The notes under the pieces: model-generated
The model's input: only the letters and a program-made list of their open reading frames with translations
What the model was told of the DNA's origin: nothing
Database searches by the model: none
In this document: positions 22,552 to 29,767 of the stretch, in pieces
Numbering within the stretch: position 1 is the stretch's first letter
Layout of the letters: the number at the start of each line of letters is the position of its first letter
Program-made: the position numbers and the translations under genes
NCBI RefSeq assembly: GCF_014879935.1
Contig: NZ_JACSRD010000093.1
Span: 1-48,865, forward strand
Length of the DNA: 48,865 bases
From: Prosthecobacter sp.
GTDB taxonomy: Bacteria; Verrucomicrobiota; Verrucomicrobiia; Verrucomicrobiales; Verrucomicrobiaceae
Reading direction: 5' to 3'

Positions 22552-23463
22552 TCAATTACCCGCGAAGCTTTCTTCCTCCAAGCCGAGCACGGCCAGGATG
22601 CGATTGAGATCATCGACGCCGTAGTAGTCGATCTCGATGCGACCTTTCTTCTCGGCGTGCTGGATGCTCACGTTGGTGGTGAGGTGCTGGATGAGCTTCT
22701 GCTCCACGGCCTCGATGGCGCGGGAGAACTCGTGTTCCGCAGGTTTCGGCTTCGGCGGAGGCGGCGGATGCAGGATGGCATCGATGACCTTCTCCGTGGC
22801 ACGGACAGTGAGGCCCTTGGTGAGGATCTGCAGCGCCACACGCTCCTGCTCCGAGCCGTTCTTCAGCATCAGGAGCACCTTGGCATGGCCGGTGGAAAGC
22901 TTCGAGGTGGCGAGCATGTCGCGCACGTTCTGCGGCAGATCGAGCAGGCGCATCGTGTTCGCCACGGTGGCGCGGTTCTTGCCGACTCGCTGGGCGATGT
23001 CCTCCTGCCGCATGTTGAAGTCCTTCGCGAGACGCGAATAGGCCTGCGCTTCTTCGATGGGATTGAGCCCCTCGCGCTGGAGGTTTTCGATCAGCGCCAT
23101 CTCCAGCACATCCTTGTCGGAGGCCTCGCGGACAATGACGGGCAGCTCCTTCAAACCAAGCTGGCTAGAAGCACGGAAGCGACGCTCACCCGCGATCAGT
23201 TCGAGCTTGCCATTCACGCGGCGGACGATCAGCGGCTGAATGATGCCGTGCTCGCGAATGGACTCCATGAGCTCGGCAAGCTGGTCGGCCTGGAACTCCT
23301 TGCGTGGCTGGAGCGGGCTGGGAATGATCTGCTCTGGCGAAACACGCTGCACCACATCCCCGGGCGCAGGCTGGGCGAGAGCAGGAGGACGCGACACTCC
23401 TGTCACCGCCGTGGGTGAGGAAATGAGTGCGCCAAGTCCTTTTCCGAGTGCTGCTTTTGCCAT
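22552..23463 (-). CDS. parB: chromosome-partitioning protein ParB
   Basis: The 303-residue protein is a complete ParB: N-terminal MAKAALGKGLGALIS (the ParA-interacting peptide), the CTPase/ParB domain with QPRK and GERRFRAS (about 40-130), the parS-binding helix-turn-helix (QEDIAQRVGKNRATVANTM, about 155-180) and a C-terminal dimerisation domain (about 255-303). A Pro-rich linker (HPPPPPKPKP) precedes the last domain. It would load at parS sites and act with ParA in origin segregation. No parA and no recognisable parS are in the window. The nearest neighbour on the other side is yicC, divergently transcribed. Confidence 0.95.
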   Translation of the reverse strand: MAKAALGKGLGALISSPTAVTGVSRPPALAQPAPGDVVQRVSPEQIIPSPLQPRKEFQADQLAELMESIREHGIIQPLIVRRVNGKLELIAGERRFRASSQLGLKELPVIVREASDKDVLEMALIENLQREGLNPIEEAQAYSRLAKDFNMRQEDIAQRVGKNRATVANTMRLLDLPQNVRDMLATSKLSTGHAKVLLMLKNGSEQERVALQILTKGLTVRATEKVIDAILHPPPPPKPKPAEHEFSRAIEAVEQKLIQHLTTNVSIQHAEKKGRIEIDYYGVDDLNRILAVLGLEEESFAGN

Positions 23464-23472
23464 GGGGGCGCG

Positions 23473-23500
23473 AGCCTAGGGAGACTGGGCGCGGATGCAA
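23473..23500 (-). promoter_or_regulatory. candidate parB promoter
   Basis: On the minus strand TTGCAT (23500-23495) and TAGGCT (23478-23473) are separated by 16 bp. The -10-like element ends 9 bp before the ATG at 23463. Confidence 0.4.
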
Positions 23501-23575
23501 ACCGGAATCTCGTGAATCCCACGAAGGTCATATCCGCCGCTTTACCCCGTGCCAATCCTGCCCGAAGCATGACTC

Positions 23576-24451
23576 ATGAAAAGCATGACAGGATTCGGGC
23601 GCGGAGAAGCGCAGCGTGAGGGCGTGACATGGAGCGTCGAGTGCAGTTCCGTGAACCGCAAGCAGCTCGAAGTGGCGGTGAATCTGCCGCGTGAGCTGGC
23701 GGAGCTGGAAAACGCCGTGCGCAACGACGTGTCCGCCGTCGTTTCACGGGGACGGGTGAATGTGGCAGTGCGTCGTGAGGCCGCCGCCACATCGGCAAAC
23801 AATGTCACGGTGGATCACATGCTGGCAGCCAGCTATTTCCACGCCATGCACGCGCTGGCGCTGAAGCTGGAGATTTCCGCCGAGATCGCACTATCTGACA
23901 TCACGCGGCTGCCTGGAGTGATGAACCTGGCGCAGAGTGAGATCGCGGCCGACGAGGCCTGGCCCGCCATACAATCCGCGCTGGCGGCAGCGCTGAAGCA
24001 ACTCACGACAATGCGTGTGGCGGAAGGCGCCAGTCTGCGTGCAGACATCGAATCCCGGCTGCAAACGATCGAATCGCTTCTGGAGTCGATTCGTGTCAAA
24101 GCCGCAACGGTCCCAGAACATCAGCGCAAACAATTGCGACAGCGCCTGGAGGACGCCGGCCTGCCGCTGCCGCTCGATGATGAACGGCTGGTGAAGGAGA
24201 TCGCGCTGTTTGCTGATCGCACGGACATCTCGGAGGAGCTCACACGTGCCGCGAGTCATGTGAAGCAGTTCCGTGCCTACCTGGATGCTGAAACGCCTGC
24301 GGGGCGCAGCCTGGACTTCCTGCTGCAGGAGTTCTTCCGCGAATTCAACACGATGGGCTCCAAGTGCAACAGTGCCGAGATCGCCCATCACGTCGTCACC
24401 GCGAAGACCGAGCTCGAAAAAATCCGCGAGCAGGTGCAGAACGCGGAGTGA
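23576..24451 (+). CDS. yicC: YicC-family endoribonuclease
   Basis: The 291-residue protein has the YicC N-terminal domain, starting MKSMTGFGRGEAQREG with SVNRKQLEV shortly after, and the C-terminal DUF1732-type domain ending in GRSLDFLLQEFFREFNTMGS and AEIAHHVVTAKTELEKIREQ. The length is usual for the family. YicC-like proteins are RNases involved in sRNA/mRNA turnover and stationary-phase survival in other bacteria. It is transcribed away from parB, and its stop codon directly abuts that of the convergent Gfo/Idh/MocA gene. The ATG at 23576 fits the conserved N-terminus. Confidence 0.92.
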   Translation: MKSMTGFGRGEAQREGVTWSVECSSVNRKQLEVAVNLPRELAELENAVRNDVSAVVSRGRVNVAVRREAAATSANNVTVDHMLAASYFHAMHALALKLEISAEIALSDITRLPGVMNLAQSEIAADEAWPAIQSALAAALKQLTTMRVAEGASLRADIESRLQTIESLLESIRVKAATVPEHQRKQLRQRLEDAGLPLPLDDERLVKEIALFADRTDISEELTRAASHVKQFRAYLDAETPAGRSLDFLLQEFFREFNTMGSKCNSAEIAHHVVTAKTELEKIREQVQNAE

Positions 24452-25537
24452 TCACGCTCCGCCCGGCTGCGGCAGTCCTTTGGGCACGGACTTTGGCTCC
24501 GCAGGCTTGGCTTTGCCATCCTCAGGCAGCCAGGCTTCGGGAGCACCTGCCTTGACCATCACTTCGCGCAGGGTCACACGCTGACCGCCGCGACGTTTGC
24601 TCTCCTCCGCTGCCTCCATGAAAGCGTAGATCTCCAGGGTCTGCCTCGGCGATACGGGAGCCTGCTTCGTCTGGAAAAATTTCACGATCTCCCGCAGCAT
24701 CGGCGTGTAATCGCCCTCGGATTTCTGCTCGAAGACCTGCTGGTCACCAAACCGGATGAGCTTGTAGGCCTTCGCCCCGTCATGCAGGGCAAAAAGCGTG
24801 CCCACGCGGTCATCTGCCCACAGACCGGTGACGACGGACTGCGAAGCGGTGGTCGTCCGGGTCACGGAGACGCAGCCGCCGCCCATGACGGTGAAAAGCG
24901 CCTCCGTCGGGTGGATGCCGTAGAAGTACAGGTCAGGGTGATGCGGCAGCACGTGGGCTGGCCCATACGAGATGACACCACGCGCGGGCGTTTTCTCCGC
25001 GTTGGCGACTTCGAGAACACCTGGATACCAGCGCACGGCGGAGGCGCTGAAAACCGGAATCTGCGACGCCACGGCCAGCTTGTAGATTTCGACCGCGTCC
25101 TTGAGGGAGGAGGCCACGGGCTTGTCCATGAACACAGGTTTGCCTGCGGCGATGATCTGTTTCATCTGCTCCAGCCGCGGACGGCCTTCCAGACTGAGCA
25201 GCAGCACGGCGTCCACGTCCTTGCAGGCCTCCGCGGCACTGCTGACGATGCGCACGCCAAACTTGTCACGCACGGCCGCAGTGAAGCCATCGATGCGTGA
25301 TTTGCTTTCCTCGATGTCCGGGCTTCCCGCCGGGTATGCCACCACCACACGAGCACCTGGGATGTGATTCGGATTGGCCGGATCATTCAACCGCAACGTG
25401 AACTGCTCCGAGTGGGAGGTGTCGAGACCGATGATGCCGATGCGGATGTCCTGGGCCATAAGCGGATGAAATGACAACAGCGACAGGCATCCTGTGAGCA
25501 GGATGCCCCAAAGCGTGGAGCAAGTAGGTGGTCGCAT
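24452..25537 (-). CDS. exported Gfo/Idh/MocA-family oxidoreductase
   Basis: The 361-residue protein has a signal peptide (MRPPTCSTLWGILLTGCLSL, ending PLMA before QDIRIG) followed directly by an NAD(P)-binding Rossmann fold (IRIGIIGLDTSHSEQF). The strictly conserved EKP motif of this family appears as MDKPVASSL, so Glu is replaced by Asp. The C-terminal dimerisation domain follows; the tail is Pro/Lys-rich. Such exported members are frequent in Verrucomicrobia and Planctomycetes, and the substrate is probably a sugar or cyclitol. The start is the ATG at 25537; the longer frame begins with TTG. It is divergent from a cytosolic homologue at 25618. Confidence 0.85.
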   Translation of the reverse strand: MRPPTCSTLWGILLTGCLSLLSFHPLMAQDIRIGIIGLDTSHSEQFTLRLNDPANPNHIPGARVVVAYPAGSPDIEESKSRIDGFTAAVRDKFGVRIVSSAAEACKDVDAVLLLSLEGRPRLEQMKQIIAAGKPVFMDKPVASSLKDAVEIYKLAVASQIPVFSASAVRWYPGVLEVANAEKTPARGVISYGPAHVLPHHPDLYFYGIHPTEALFTVMGGGCVSVTRTTTASQSVVTGLWADDRVGTLFALHDGAKAYKLIRFGDQQVFEQKSEGDYTPMLREIVKFFQTKQAPVSPRQTLEIYAFMEAAEESKRRGGQRVTLREVMVKAGAPEAWLPEDGKAKPAEPKSVPKGLPQPGGA

Positions 25538-25583
25538 CGTCAAAAAGTGTCGTGTGCTGATACATACGCAACTGCTGAGTCGC

Positions 25584-25611
25584 TTGACCGCCTCGCACCG
25601 CCCGCTAGTCT
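25584..25611 (+). promoter_or_regulatory. candidate promoter of the cytosolic Gfo/Idh/MocA gene
   Basis: TTGACC (25584-25589) and TAGTCT (25606-25611) are separated by 16 bp. The -10-like element ends 6 bp before the ATG at 25618, leaving no room for a ribosome-binding site. Confidence 0.5.
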
Positions 25612-25617
25612 CGCCCC

Positions 25618-26775
25618 ATGGACACAGTCAGAATCGGCATTGTCGGGCTTGGAAACATGGGCAAGGCACACCTTGCGAACATTCGTGCGGGCAAAGTGCC
25701 CGGACTGCGCGTCACGGCGCTCTGCGAAAGCGTGGGCACCCTGCCCTCCCTGATCGAAGGCGAAAAGGCCTTCACCGATGTGAACCTGATGATCCGTAGC
25801 GGCCACATCGACGCGATCCTCATCTGCACGCCGCATTTCAGCCACACCACCATCGGCATCGAGGCGCTCAAAGCCGGGCTGCATGTGCTCGTGGAGAAGC
25901 CGATTTCCGTCCACAAGGCCGACTGCGAACGCCTGATTGCCGCCCACACGGACAAGAACAAGATCTTTGCCGCCATGTTCAACATGCGCACGAATGCCTG
26001 CTTCAAGAAGGTGAAGGACCTCATCGACAGCGGTGAGCTCGGTCAGGTGCGTCGCGTGCATTGGGAAGTGACGAACTGGTTCCGCACCAATTACTACTAC
26101 GCCACCGGCGGCTGGCGCGGCACCTGGAAGGGCGAGGGAGGCGGCGTGCTCATGAACCAGTGCCCGCACAACCTGGACCTCTTCCAATGGATGTTCGGCA
26201 TGCCGCAGCGCGTGCGTGGCTTCTGCCAGTTCGGCCGTTTCCATGAGATCGAGGTGGAAGATGATGTGACCGCCGTCCTCCAATACGACAACGGCACCAC
26301 GGCGACCTTTGTCACCAGCACTGGGGAAGCTCCAGGCATCAACAAACTGGAGATTTCCGCCGAACAAGGGCGTCTGACCGTCACTGACGGCACCCGCATC
26401 CACTTCCAGCGCAATCGCGTGCCGATGAGCAAGTTCTGCATGGAGGCCGAGGCCGCGTTCGCCATGCCTGAAAGCTGGCACATGGACATTCCGGTCGAAG
26501 CCAGCGGCGGACAGCACGTGGAGATCCTGCAGAACTTCACCAATGCCATTCTGAAGGGCGAAAAACTGCTCTCTCCCGCCGACGAAGGCATCCGCAGCGT
26601 CGAACTGGCGAATGCGATCCTCCTTTCAACGTGGCAGGACAAGACGATCGAACTCCCGATGAGCAGCGCTGACTACGAGCGAATCCTCGTTGAGAAGGGT
26701 GAGAGCAGCACCTTCCAGAAGACCAAGGTCGTCGCCAAGGCGACCTCGGACGACTTTGCCAAGAGCTTCCGGTGA
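25618..26775 (+). CDS. Gfo/Idh/MocA-family oxidoreductase
   Basis: The 385-residue cytosolic dehydrogenase begins with a dinucleotide-binding motif (VRIGIVGLGNMGKAH) and has the family EKP motif in VLVEKPISVHKADCE, where the Lys is the expected catalytic or cofactor-contacting residue. The substrate-binding domain follows (GGWRGTWKGEGGGVLMNQCP, with PHNLDLFQW providing a His-Asp pair). It probably oxidises a sugar, inositol or related polyol with NAD(P). It is transcribed divergently from the exported homologue across an 80-bp gap, so the pair may serve one pathway. The ATG at 25618 fits the conserved start. Confidence 0.88.
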   Translation: MDTVRIGIVGLGNMGKAHLANIRAGKVPGLRVTALCESVGTLPSLIEGEKAFTDVNLMIRSGHIDAILICTPHFSHTTIGIEALKAGLHVLVEKPISVHKADCERLIAAHTDKNKIFAAMFNMRTNACFKKVKDLIDSGELGQVRRVHWEVTNWFRTNYYYATGGWRGTWKGEGGGVLMNQCPHNLDLFQWMFGMPQRVRGFCQFGRFHEIEVEDDVTAVLQYDNGTTATFVTSTGEAPGINKLEISAEQGRLTVTDGTRIHFQRNRVPMSKFCMEAEAAFAMPESWHMDIPVEASGGQHVEILQNFTNAILKGEKLLSPADEGIRSVELANAILLSTWQDKTIELPMSSADYERILVEKGESSTFQKTKVVAKATSDDFAKSFR

Positions 26776-26783
26776 CCCGCCGG

Positions 26784-26802
26784 ATGCGCAAAACATGCGC
26801 AT
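26784..26802 (+). terminator. hairpin after the Gfo/Idh/MocA gene
   Basis: ATGCGCA (26784-26790) pairs with TGCGCAT (26796-26802) around the loop AAACA, 8 bp after the stop codon. There is no U tract, so termination is uncertain. Confidence 0.3.
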
Positions 26803-26829
26803 TGAAAATCAGGCCAACATTTTGAACGT

Positions 26830-26858
26830 GAGCGACGTTTTAAACACGGAAGTCGCTC
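26830..26858 (+). promoter_or_regulatory. hairpin next to the start codon of the Cys-rich protein gene
   Basis: GAGCGAC (26830-26836) pairs with GTCGCTC (26852-26858), which touches the ATG at 26859. The possible Shine-Dalgarno GGAAG sits in the loop/stem edge, so the fold could modulate initiation. Confidence 0.35.
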
Positions 26859-27236
26859 ATGTTCTCACGCCTGACAGCTTTGGTTCTCAGTTGCTGCATC
26901 GCACTGCCGGTGTGCTGGTGCTGTGTGCCTGCGCAGGTGGAAACTGCGGTGAAAGGCTGCTGTGTGCAGGCTGAACAGTCCTCTCATTCGCAGGAGCAGG
27001 CACCTCAGGACCGGAATTGCCCCTGCGCCAGACATGAAGCCTCGCGAGATGTGGCAGGCAGTCCGGTGAAGGCCCTCATGCCGGACTTGAAGCTGCTGGT
27101 GGAGCCCGTTTGGCAGACAGTGTCGCTCCGGGCGATTTTTCCCGTCACTGATGAGATTTCAGGCGCCCGTCACGACCACGGACCGCCATTGAGCACAGTC
27201 CCAGCCTATGCGCGGCACTGTGCGCTCCTTCTTTGA
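26859..27236 (+). CDS. small exported Cys-rich protein
   Basis: The 125-residue product starts with a hydrophobic, Cys-containing leader (MFSRLTALVLSCCIALPVCW) and contains paired or spaced cysteines (CWCC, GCC, CPC) and a His-bearing segment (CARHEASRD, ARHDHGPP). The C-terminus is hydrophobic (RHCALLL). Cys/His density at the N-terminal half suggests metal binding or disulfide-rich periplasmic location, but no family is recognised. A second tiny Cys-rich protein gene follows 215 bp downstream in the same direction, and both end at the terminator at 27617. GGAAG 5-6 bp before the ATG is a possible ribosome-binding site. Confidence 0.6.
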   Translation: MFSRLTALVLSCCIALPVCWCCVPAQVETAVKGCCVQAEQSSHSQEQAPQDRNCPCARHEASRDVAGSPVKALMPDLKLLVEPVWQTVSLRAIFPVTDEISGARHDHGPPLSTVPAYARHCALLL

Positions 27237-27451
27237 GACCACCGCCCTTCGTCTCGAAGCCAGACGACCGGGCATCGCCCTCCTCACTCATCACGGCTGC
27301 TGACATAGCCGCCTCCAGACGCCTGACCGGCAGTCTGGCTTCACCGCCAGTTCAGTTGCCATCCGTGGCAAAACCGGCACGCGCATGCCTGCGACGCATG
27401 CCGGTCACCTCAAGCGGGCACACTGCAAAACACAACACAACTAAAGACATC

Positions 27452-27598
27452 ATGAAAACCATCCTCACGCTCATCGCCGCGGCCTCCGTCGCCGCCCTGT
27501 CGTCCAGTGCCTTCGCCGCCGAAAAGTGCGCAAATTGCGCTGAATGCTGCAAGGCCAAGACCAAGACCTGCACCAAGGACTGCTGCAAGGACAAGTAA
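27452..27598 (+). CDS. tiny exported metallothionein-like Cys-rich protein
   Basis: The 48-residue product has a textbook signal peptide (MKTILTLIAAASVAALSSSA, cleavage after AFA). The mature peptide is only 26 residues with seven Cys in the pattern C-x2-C-x2-CC-x6-C-x3-CC and eight Lys. That density is like metallothioneins, which bind Cu, Zn or Cd through thiolates; the family itself is not recognised. It is followed by a strong intrinsic terminator, which supports it being an expressed gene. Another Cys-rich exported protein lies upstream. The 215 bp between them show no other gene. Confidence 0.7.
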   Translation: MKTILTLIAAASVAALSSSAFAAEKCANCAECCKAKTKTCTKDCCKDK

Positions 27599-27616
27599 GC
27601 CGTCCTTCACAACCAC

Positions 27617-27649
27617 GCCGTCACCCAGCCACTGGGTGACGGCTTTTTT
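27617..27649 (+). terminator. intrinsic terminator after the Cys-rich gene pair
   Basis: GCCGTCACCCA (27617-27627) pairs perfectly with TGGGTGACGGC (27633-27643) around a 5-nt loop, followed by TTTTTT. It begins 19 bp after the stop codon of the tiny Cys-rich gene. Confidence 0.92.
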
Positions 27650-27654
27650 GTCTC

Positions 27655-28941
27655 TCATTCAACTGCCTGCTTCAGATTCTTCAGCGAAGGGGCTGAAGAA
27701 AGCCGGGCCAGCTCCGCAGCGACAATCTCCGCACGTCGCGCGGCGTCCATCCGCTCACGTGCCTTGCCTAGAGCTGTCGTAGTTTGCGCTGCGCGCAGTT
27801 TGTCCGCCACATCAGCGCTTCTCTCCGCTCCGCTGGCCTGCCAGTCCTCGCTGAACGAGCTCAGCATGCGTGCCAGTTCAGGATCAGTGCGCTCCAGGGA
27901 CTCCAGCACCTCGCGAATCTCCGCAGGCGTGGCAGCGGCCTGGCTCGCGCCGCCTTTCGATGATGGCCAGAAAATCAATGCCAGCAGTGCCACGACCACA
28001 ACGCCGACCACGCCCAGCACAAACACCATCTGCTGCTTCTCAGCCGCCTTGCTCGCGACAGCCTTCTTCGCAGGCTGGCCTTTAGGCTTCTGCTCCATGG
28101 CTTCCGGCAGGGCGATTCCCGCCTCCTGCTTCATCGCCACATTGATGAAGGCACGCATTTCACTCGCATCCTGGAAACGCTTGTCAGGATCGACATTGAT
28201 CGCCTTCGCCACGATCTCATCCCAGCGCGGCGCCACCTTCGCAAACAATGTGATCGGCCTCCGTGGGTTCTCCGGCACACGGCGTGCCAGCATCTCATAG
28301 AGCACCACACCAGCGGCGAAGATGTCCACGCGATGATCCGTGACGCTCCCGCCGCAGATCTCCGGTGCCGCGTAGTCCGGCGTTCCCATTGGATTGTCCT
28401 CCTCCATCTGCTGACCGGGCCGTGCCAGGCCGAAGTCCGCCACCTTCACCTGATCGGCGTCATTAACCATGATGTTCCCTGGCTTGATGTCGCGGTGGAT
28501 GATGCCGTGAGAATGGGCAAAGCTCAGCGCCTCGCACAGTTGCATCGCCAGATTCATCGCCTTCCGTGGCGGGAGGTTGGTCTTGTAGATCAGATGGTGC
28601 AGCGAGCGCCCCTCGATCCACTCCATCACCAGAAACAAATGCCCGCCCGGCGTGATGCCGAAGTCGTAAACCCCCACAATGTTTGTGTGATTCAGCTTCG
28701 CCATCGCACGCGCCTCGCTCTTGAAGCGCTCGGCGAAGCCCTGCTCAGCACTAAACTTCGGCGGCAGGATCTTCACCGCCACCCACCGCGCCAGGCTGTC
28801 CTGGTAGGCCTTGTACACCGCCCCCATGCCTCCGCAGGCCGCGAGCTTTTCAAACCGGAACTGCGGAAGATAGGAAGCCATCTCCTCGACGCTGGGAACA
28901 TCGAAGGAAGGCGGGTCGTTGGGAGTGATTTCTTCGGCCAT
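27655..28941 (-). CDS. membrane-anchored Hanks-type Ser/Thr protein kinase
   Basis: The 428-residue protein has a kinase domain at about 28-290: Gly loop ACGGMGAVYK, ATP-anchoring Lys57 (VAVKILPP), catalytic HRD at 149-151 in GIIHRDIKPGN, DFG at 169-171 and the activation-segment end PDYAAPE. A Lys/Ala-rich juxtamembrane stretch and one transmembrane helix (about 310-330; VFVLGVVGVVVVALLALIF) follow. The ~90-residue C-terminal helical domain would be periplasmic, and no sensor family is recognised. Start is the ATG at 28941; the longer frame begins with TTG. It is convergent with the Cys-rich genes and 70 bp from the methyltransferase gene's stop on the same strand. Confidence 0.92.
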   Translation of the reverse strand: MAEEITPNDPPSFDVPSVEEMASYLPQFRFEKLAACGGMGAVYKAYQDSLARWVAVKILPPKFSAEQGFAERFKSEARAMAKLNHTNIVGVYDFGITPGGHLFLVMEWIEGRSLHHLIYKTNLPPRKAMNLAMQLCEALSFAHSHGIIHRDIKPGNIMVNDADQVKVADFGLARPGQQMEEDNPMGTPDYAAPEICGGSVTDHRVDIFAAGVVLYEMLARRVPENPRRPITLFAKVAPRWDEIVAKAINVDPDKRFQDASEMRAFINVAMKQEAGIALPEAMEQKPKGQPAKKAVASKAAEKQQMVFVLGVVGVVVVALLALIFWPSSKGGASQAAATPAEIREVLESLERTDPELARMLSSFSEDWQASGAERSADVADKLRAAQTTTALGKARERMDAARRAEIVAAELARLSSAPSLKNLKQAVE

Positions 28942-29011
28942 GGCGGCCAATATGCCTACTCCATGCGCTCACAGCGAGCACAAAGACACGCAGCGATCCA
29001 TCCCGCCCTCC

Positions 29012-29755
29012 TCAGGCCTCATCCACCTTGCGCCGCCACCTCATGCCCAGCGCCACACTCCACTGATACTTCCTCGCATGTTCACGGATGAGGAATGGCA
29101 TGTCGCAGGTCTTCGACAGGTCAAAATGCGGCTCCAGCAGGGATGTCAGCCACTCACGGGTCGATCCCTTCGGCCAGTTGCCGCGCGGAGTGAATTCCTC
29201 CAGCCACGTGCACGGCGTCGTCAGCAAAAGCTGCCCGCCTGGCCGCACCAGTCTCGGCAGCCGCTCGATCAGCTTGAGTGGATCGGTCAGCCGGCACAGC
29301 AGATTCGCCGCATGCACGATGTCATAGTCGCCGAGATCATCGCGCAGGTTCATCGCATCCCCTTGCTCGAAGCGCACGCGATCTCGCCGCAGATTCTCAG
29401 GAACGCGTGCCACCAGGGCCGTCCTCGCACTGCCTTCATCCACGCGTTCGTACGCCATCTGCCCTTCATCAGCCAGCTTCGCTGCCGCATCGACAAAACT
29501 CTGCGAGTAGTCTATGCCCAGCACGCTCACGCCAAAGTTCGCCAGTTCGAAACTCGACCGCCCTACCGCACAACCGAGATCAAGCGCCACCGCTTCACAG
29601 GGCGTGCGTGGCAGATCGATCAGCTCCATCACCGTGCGCACTGGAAAACCCAACGCCTCACGCGGGCCGCTCTCCCACGGCAGCACCTCCGCAGGCGTGC
29701 CGTAGTGAAAGAGCAGGTATTCGTCGAGCAGGCGACGGGTTTCGTAGATGTTCAT
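29012..29755 (-). CDS. OvoA C-terminal-type 4-mercaptohistidine N1-methyltransferase (putative)
   Basis: The 247-residue SAM-dependent methyltransferase has motif I (VALDLGCAVGRSSFELA), an acidic ribose-binding strand end (VLGIDYSQ) and motif post-I (FEQGDAMNL). The N-terminus (YETRRLLDEYLLFHYG, then GPREALGFPVR) matches the C-terminal methyltransferase domain of OvoA, which makes the last step of ovothiol A synthesis. In OvoA this domain is fused to a sulfoxide synthase; here it stands alone and no sulfoxide synthase gene is in the window. The ATG at 29755 is chosen over a GTG one codon earlier. It lies 12 bp after an aminopeptidase-like gene, implying one transcript. Confidence 0.75.
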   Translation of the reverse strand: MNIYETRRLLDEYLLFHYGTPAEVLPWESGPREALGFPVRTVMELIDLPRTPCEAVALDLGCAVGRSSFELANFGVSVLGIDYSQSFVDAAAKLADEGQMAYERVDEGSARTALVARVPENLRRDRVRFEQGDAMNLRDDLGDYDIVHAANLLCRLTDPLKLIERLPRLVRPGGQLLLTTPCTWLEEFTPRGNWPKGSTREWLTSLLEPHFDLSKTCDMPFLIREHARKYQWSVALGMRWRRKVDEA

Positions 29756-29767
29756 CACGCAGCCTTG

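Noticed and set aside
22400..23600. parS site near parB
   Set aside because: No sequence close to the consensus TGTTTCACGTGAAACA was found; the GTTTCACGGGGA near 23740 is not palindromic.
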